From Phytomonospora sp040655735 (GTDB taxonomy: Bacteria; Actinomycetota; Actinomycetes; Mycobacteriales; Micromonosporaceae), in the NCBI RefSeq assembly GCF_040655735.1, contig NZ_JBFAKK010000012.1, positions 124,001 through 188,000 on the forward strand: a DNA stretch of 64,000 bases. Reading direction: 5' to 3'. This document shows positions 61,630-64,000 of the stretch, piece after piece. Every line of letters starts with the position of its first letter. The first letter of the stretch is position 1. Below the pieces are notes generated by a model. It was not told the DNA's origin. It saw nothing but the letters and a program-made list of their open reading frames with translations, and did no database searches. The position numbers were made by a program, and so were the translations under genes.

Positions 61630-61676
61630 CCGTCGCGTAACGTTGGCCCTACCCCCGGTGGACGAAAGGCACGTCG

Positions 61677-62270
61677 ATGTCGGCTTCCCCCGATCAGGGG
61701 CTCGTCGAGCGCGCGACGCGAAACGAACCCGAGGCCGTCACCGAGCTGTTCGCCGCCATCCGGCCGGGCGTCGTGCGCTACTGCCGCGCCCGTCTCGGGC
61801 GGATCGGCGGCGCCTACACCAGCGCCGACGACGTCGCGCAGGAAGTCTGCCTCGCCGTCTTCCGTGCCCTGCCGCGGTATCGGGACCGGGGACGCCCCTT
61901 CGCCGCCTTCGTGTTCGCGGTGGCCGCCAACAAGGTCGCCGACGCCCAGCGCTCGGCGATGCGCACCGCGTCGGCCGTCGTCGCGGTCGACGACCCGCCC
62001 GAACGAACCGATCCCGCCCCCGGACCCGAGGACCGCGCCCTCAACGCCGATCTGGCGCAGCGGCTCTCGGCCTACCTGTGCCTGCTGCCCGAACGGCAGC
62101 GCGAGATCCTGGTGCTGCGTATCGCCGTGGGCCTGTCCGCCGATGAGGTAGGTGAGGTGCTCGGCATGAGCGCGCCGCACGTGCGCGTCGCCCAGTCCCG
62201 AGCCCTGGCGCGACTGCGCGCACTCGCGAGCGATTCCTTCGACCGAGGCTTCGGAGAGGTGGTGACATGA
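61677..62270 (+). CDS. ShbA/SigD-type ECF sigma factor
   Basis: A 197-residue ECF sigma factor resembling actinobacterial ShbA/SigD. Region 2: [20 protein letters not shown] and [20 protein letters not shown]; region 4: [21 protein letters not shown] and [19 protein letters not shown]. In relatives it controls growth and stationary-phase genes and is held by RsdA. The anti-sigma gene overlaps by 4 bp. The ATG at 61677 is likely, though the ribosome-binding site is weak. Confidence 0.85.
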   Translation: MSASPDQGLVERATRNEPEAVTELFAAIRPGVVRYCRARLGRIGGAYTSADDVAQEVCLAVFRALPRYRDRGRPFAAFVFAVAANKVADAQRSAMRTASAVVAVDDPPERTDPAPGPEDRALNADLAQRLSAYLCLLPERQREILVLRIAVGLSADEVGEVLGMSAPHVRVAQSRALARLRALASDSFDRGFGEVVT

Positions 62271-63034
62271 ACGCCGACGACGACCGGCTCCTCGACGCCC
62301 TCGCGCGCGGCGACGCCGAACCCTCCGCCGACAGCCTCGCGCCGATGCTCGCCGCCTGGCGCGAGGACATCGCCGCCGACCTCCCCGACTTCACCCTCGA
62401 CGCGCCGCCCCCGGCTCCCCGCCGCTTCCGCCTCGCCATCGCCGCCGCGCTCGTGCTCGTCGCCGCCGCCTCCCTGGGATTCCTCGCCGCGAACGCCTCG
62501 CCCGACAGTCCACTGTGGCCGCTCACCCGGCTGCTCGCCCCCGAACACGCCGCCGAGGAACTCGCCGACCGCAACGCCGAGACCCTCCTCGAAGACGCCC
62601 GCCGAGCGCTCGCCGAGGGCGACGTCGCCGAGGTGCGGCGCCTGCTGTCCGAACTCGAAGGGCTGATCCCCACGCTCACCGACGAGGTCCACCGCGATCA
62701 CCTGGTCAGTCAGGTCCTCGAACTGCGCGGGCAACTGCCCCCCGTCGAGCAGGAGCCCACCGAACAGCCCGAACTGATGGCGACCCCGCCGCCGCCCACC
62801 GACGAGCCGGACGAGTCCGACCCGACCACGAAGCCGAAAGGCCCCAAACCGCCGATCCCGACGCCCGAGGACGGCGCCGACGACGAGCAGGGCGATGAGG
62901 GCAAGGACCCCGAACCTCCCGTCCCGACCCTGCCCGGCGCGGGATGGCCGGGCGAGGGCTGGTCGGGCGAGGGCTGGTCGGGCGAGGACCTGCCGGTCAC
63001 ACTGCCGGGAATGCCGGACACGCCGTCGAAGTGA
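62267..63034 (+). CDS. RsdA-type anti-sigma-D factor
   Basis: A 255-residue membrane protein: cytoplasmic N-terminus (1-55; [20 protein letters not shown] and [13 protein letters not shown]) that would bind the sigma factor, one membrane helix (about 59-78, [20 protein letters not shown]), a helical external region and an acidic, proline-rich C-terminus ending in three repeats of GEGWSGE. Similarity to RsdA of Mycobacterium is by topology and partner gene. Release probably needs regulated proteolysis. Confidence 0.75.
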   Translation: MNADDDRLLDALARGDAEPSADSLAPMLAAWREDIAADLPDFTLDAPPPAPRRFRLAIAAALVLVAAASLGFLAANASPDSPLWPLTRLLAPEHAAEELADRNAETLLEDARRALAEGDVAEVRRLLSELEGLIPTLTDEVHRDHLVSQVLELRGQLPPVEQEPTEQPELMATPPPPTDEPDESDPTTKPKGPKPPIPTPEDGADDEQGDEGKDPEPPVPTLPGAGWPGEGWSGEGWSGEDLPVTLPGMPDTPSK

Positions 63035-63323
63035 GGCCCGGGCGCCGTGCGCCGGAAAAAAGCCCTTCGGGACTGTTGCGTTCCGTCCCGCCGCCGCGAT
63101 TTCACAGTGAGACCCGGACTTCACCCCGTCCGGGAGACGGTGGACGGGCTACCACCACTCCCGGCGCTCCGAGGCCCACCGGTTCGCCGCCATGTTCCGG
63201 TGCGGCCTCCCCGGAGGCGGGGCCCGTCGCACTCACCCCCGTCGACGGGTCCCGCCTCGCCAGCCCACCGCGGCACCGCCCAAGGGCCGCCGCGGTCCCG
63301 GCCGGGCGCATAGAGTCGACGGT
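63035..63323. promoter_or_regulatory. Gap before hutI
   Basis: 289 bp without a gene, containing a GGCGC/GCGCC stem followed by AAAAAA (63038-63061) and a small CCC/GGG hairpin. The A-run points to a possible weak terminator read leftwards; the hutI promoter should lie near 63270-63320 but no boxes stand out. Confidence 0.4.
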
Positions 63324-64000
63324 GTGACTCTCTTGATCACCGATATCGGCGAACTCACCACCTGCGACCCGTCACTCGGCGAAGGCCCGACCGGCCTCCT
63401 GCGCGACGCGGCCCTGGTCATCGACGGCGGACGCGTCGCCTGGCTCGGACCGGCCGCCTCGGCACCCGCCGCCGACGAGGCCCTGTCGGCGCGGGGCGGC
63501 GCCGTGCTGCCCGGCTTCGTCGACAGCCACGCGCACCTGATCTTCGCCGGGGACCGCTCGGCGGAGTTCGCCGCGCGCATGGCCGGGGAGCCCTACCGGG
63601 CCGGCGGGATCCGCACCACCGTCGCCGCGACCCGCGCGGCCACCGACGAGGCCCTGCGCGCCAACGCCGCCCGGCACGTCGCCGAGGCCCTGCGCCAGGG
63701 CACCACCACGATCGAGATCAAGAGCGGCTACGGACTGTCCACTGAGGACGAGGCCCGCAGTCTGCGCATCGCCCGCGAGTTCACCGCCGAGACCACCTAC
63801 CTCGGCGCCCACGTCGTCCCCGCCGACACCGACCCGGCCGAATACGTCGCGCTCGCCGCCGGCGAGATGCTCGACGCCTGCGCCACCTACGCGAAGTGGG
63901 CCGACGTGTTCTGCGAGCGCGGCGCCTTCGACGAGGACGCCGCCCGCACGATCCTCACCGCCGCCGCGAAGAAGGGCCTCGCGCTGCGCGTGCACGCCAA
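63324..64000 (+). CDS. hutI: Imidazolonepropionase, N-terminal part (partial)
   Basis: The first 225 codons of HutI, hydrolysing imidazolone propionate to formiminoglutamate; the gene runs out of the window. Visible: [14 protein letters not shown] at the start, metal site [16 protein letters not shown] (about 61-76), the [13 protein letters not shown] loop, [15 protein letters not shown] and TYLGAHVVP (His metal ligand). GTG 63324 is the only reasonable start. It is separated from hutU by a D-aminopeptidase and the sigma/anti-sigma pair. Confidence 0.95.
   Translation, partial: MTLLITDIGELTTCDPSLGEGPTGLLRDAALVIDGGRVAWLGPAASAPAADEALSARGGAVLPGFVDSHAHLIFAGDRSAEFAARMAGEPYRAGGIRTTVAATRAATDEALRANAARHVAEALRQGTTTIEIKSGYGLSTEDEARSLRIAREFTAETTYLGAHVVPADTDPAEYVALAAGEMLDACATYAKWADVFCERGAFDEDAARTILTAAAKKGLALRVHA

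Overview
This 64 kb window is chromosomal DNA of a high-GC (by eye about 70%) actinobacterium. Pointers are GTG starts, ATGA/GTGA overlaps, a SigE-type sigma factor, a SigD/ShbA-RsdA sigma/anti-sigma pair, tandem CIRCE operators before a stand-alone groEL, PaaN and short secreted lipoproteins. The overall gene style fits the Glycomycetaceae/Micromonosporales side of the phylum, but the genus is a guess. No rRNA, tRNA, CRISPR array, insertion sequence or phage module was seen.

Layout. 1-4910: an amino-sugar operon behind a divergent DeoR-type regulator (cut by the window edge). It encodes an SIS isomerase/deaminase, ROK kinase, NagA-type deacetylase, PfkB sugar-phosphate kinase and class II aldolase, a complete route from an N-acetylhexosamine (most simply GalNAc) to triose phosphates. 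5050-6808: a duplicated pair of exported proteins. 6845-9723: a Cdc48-like double AAA ATPase and a hemolysin III-like membrane protein with a palindromic operator. 9849-11294: a small lipoprotein and a less GC-rich Phd/VapC toxin-antitoxin pair. 11338-14789: a membrane-anchored S15-like hydrolase fused in one chain to an ABC ATPase, followed by its permease. 14867-18396: two paralogous anchored exported proteins, a GbsR/MarR regulator, an APH-like kinase and a small protein. 18969-22290: thrC behind a SAM-I riboswitch, and an adenylosuccinate-synthetase-like enzyme with altered catalytic residues under a TrmB-like regulator.

22419-35559 is the most distinctive part: nine paralogous tandem-GNAT acetyltransferases of about 333-347 residues, seven on the plus strand and two on the minus strand. 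They are interrupted only by a proline-rich membrane protein, a cold-shock protein and paaN. 35660-40353: groEL, a lipoprotein, a leaderless S41 protease, a small unknown protein and cutC. 40478-46291: a SigE-type sigma factor with two paralogous one-pass membrane proteins, a sugar porter and a ThrE-family exporter. 46292-47625 is a 1.3 kb stretch with no convincing gene. 47626-58972: an unknown protein, murQ, LysR with a divergent MFS exporter, a DrrAB-type ABC exporter with divergent TetR and operator, a methyltransferase, a GlxA/AraC regulator with divergent cupin, and a polytopic membrane subtilase. 59129-64000: hutU, an M55 D-aminopeptidase, the sigD/rsdA pair and the 5' part of hutI.

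Starts were chosen from ribosome-binding sites, overlaps and family length where the longest frame was implausible. Functions rest on recognised motifs only; no database search was possible.
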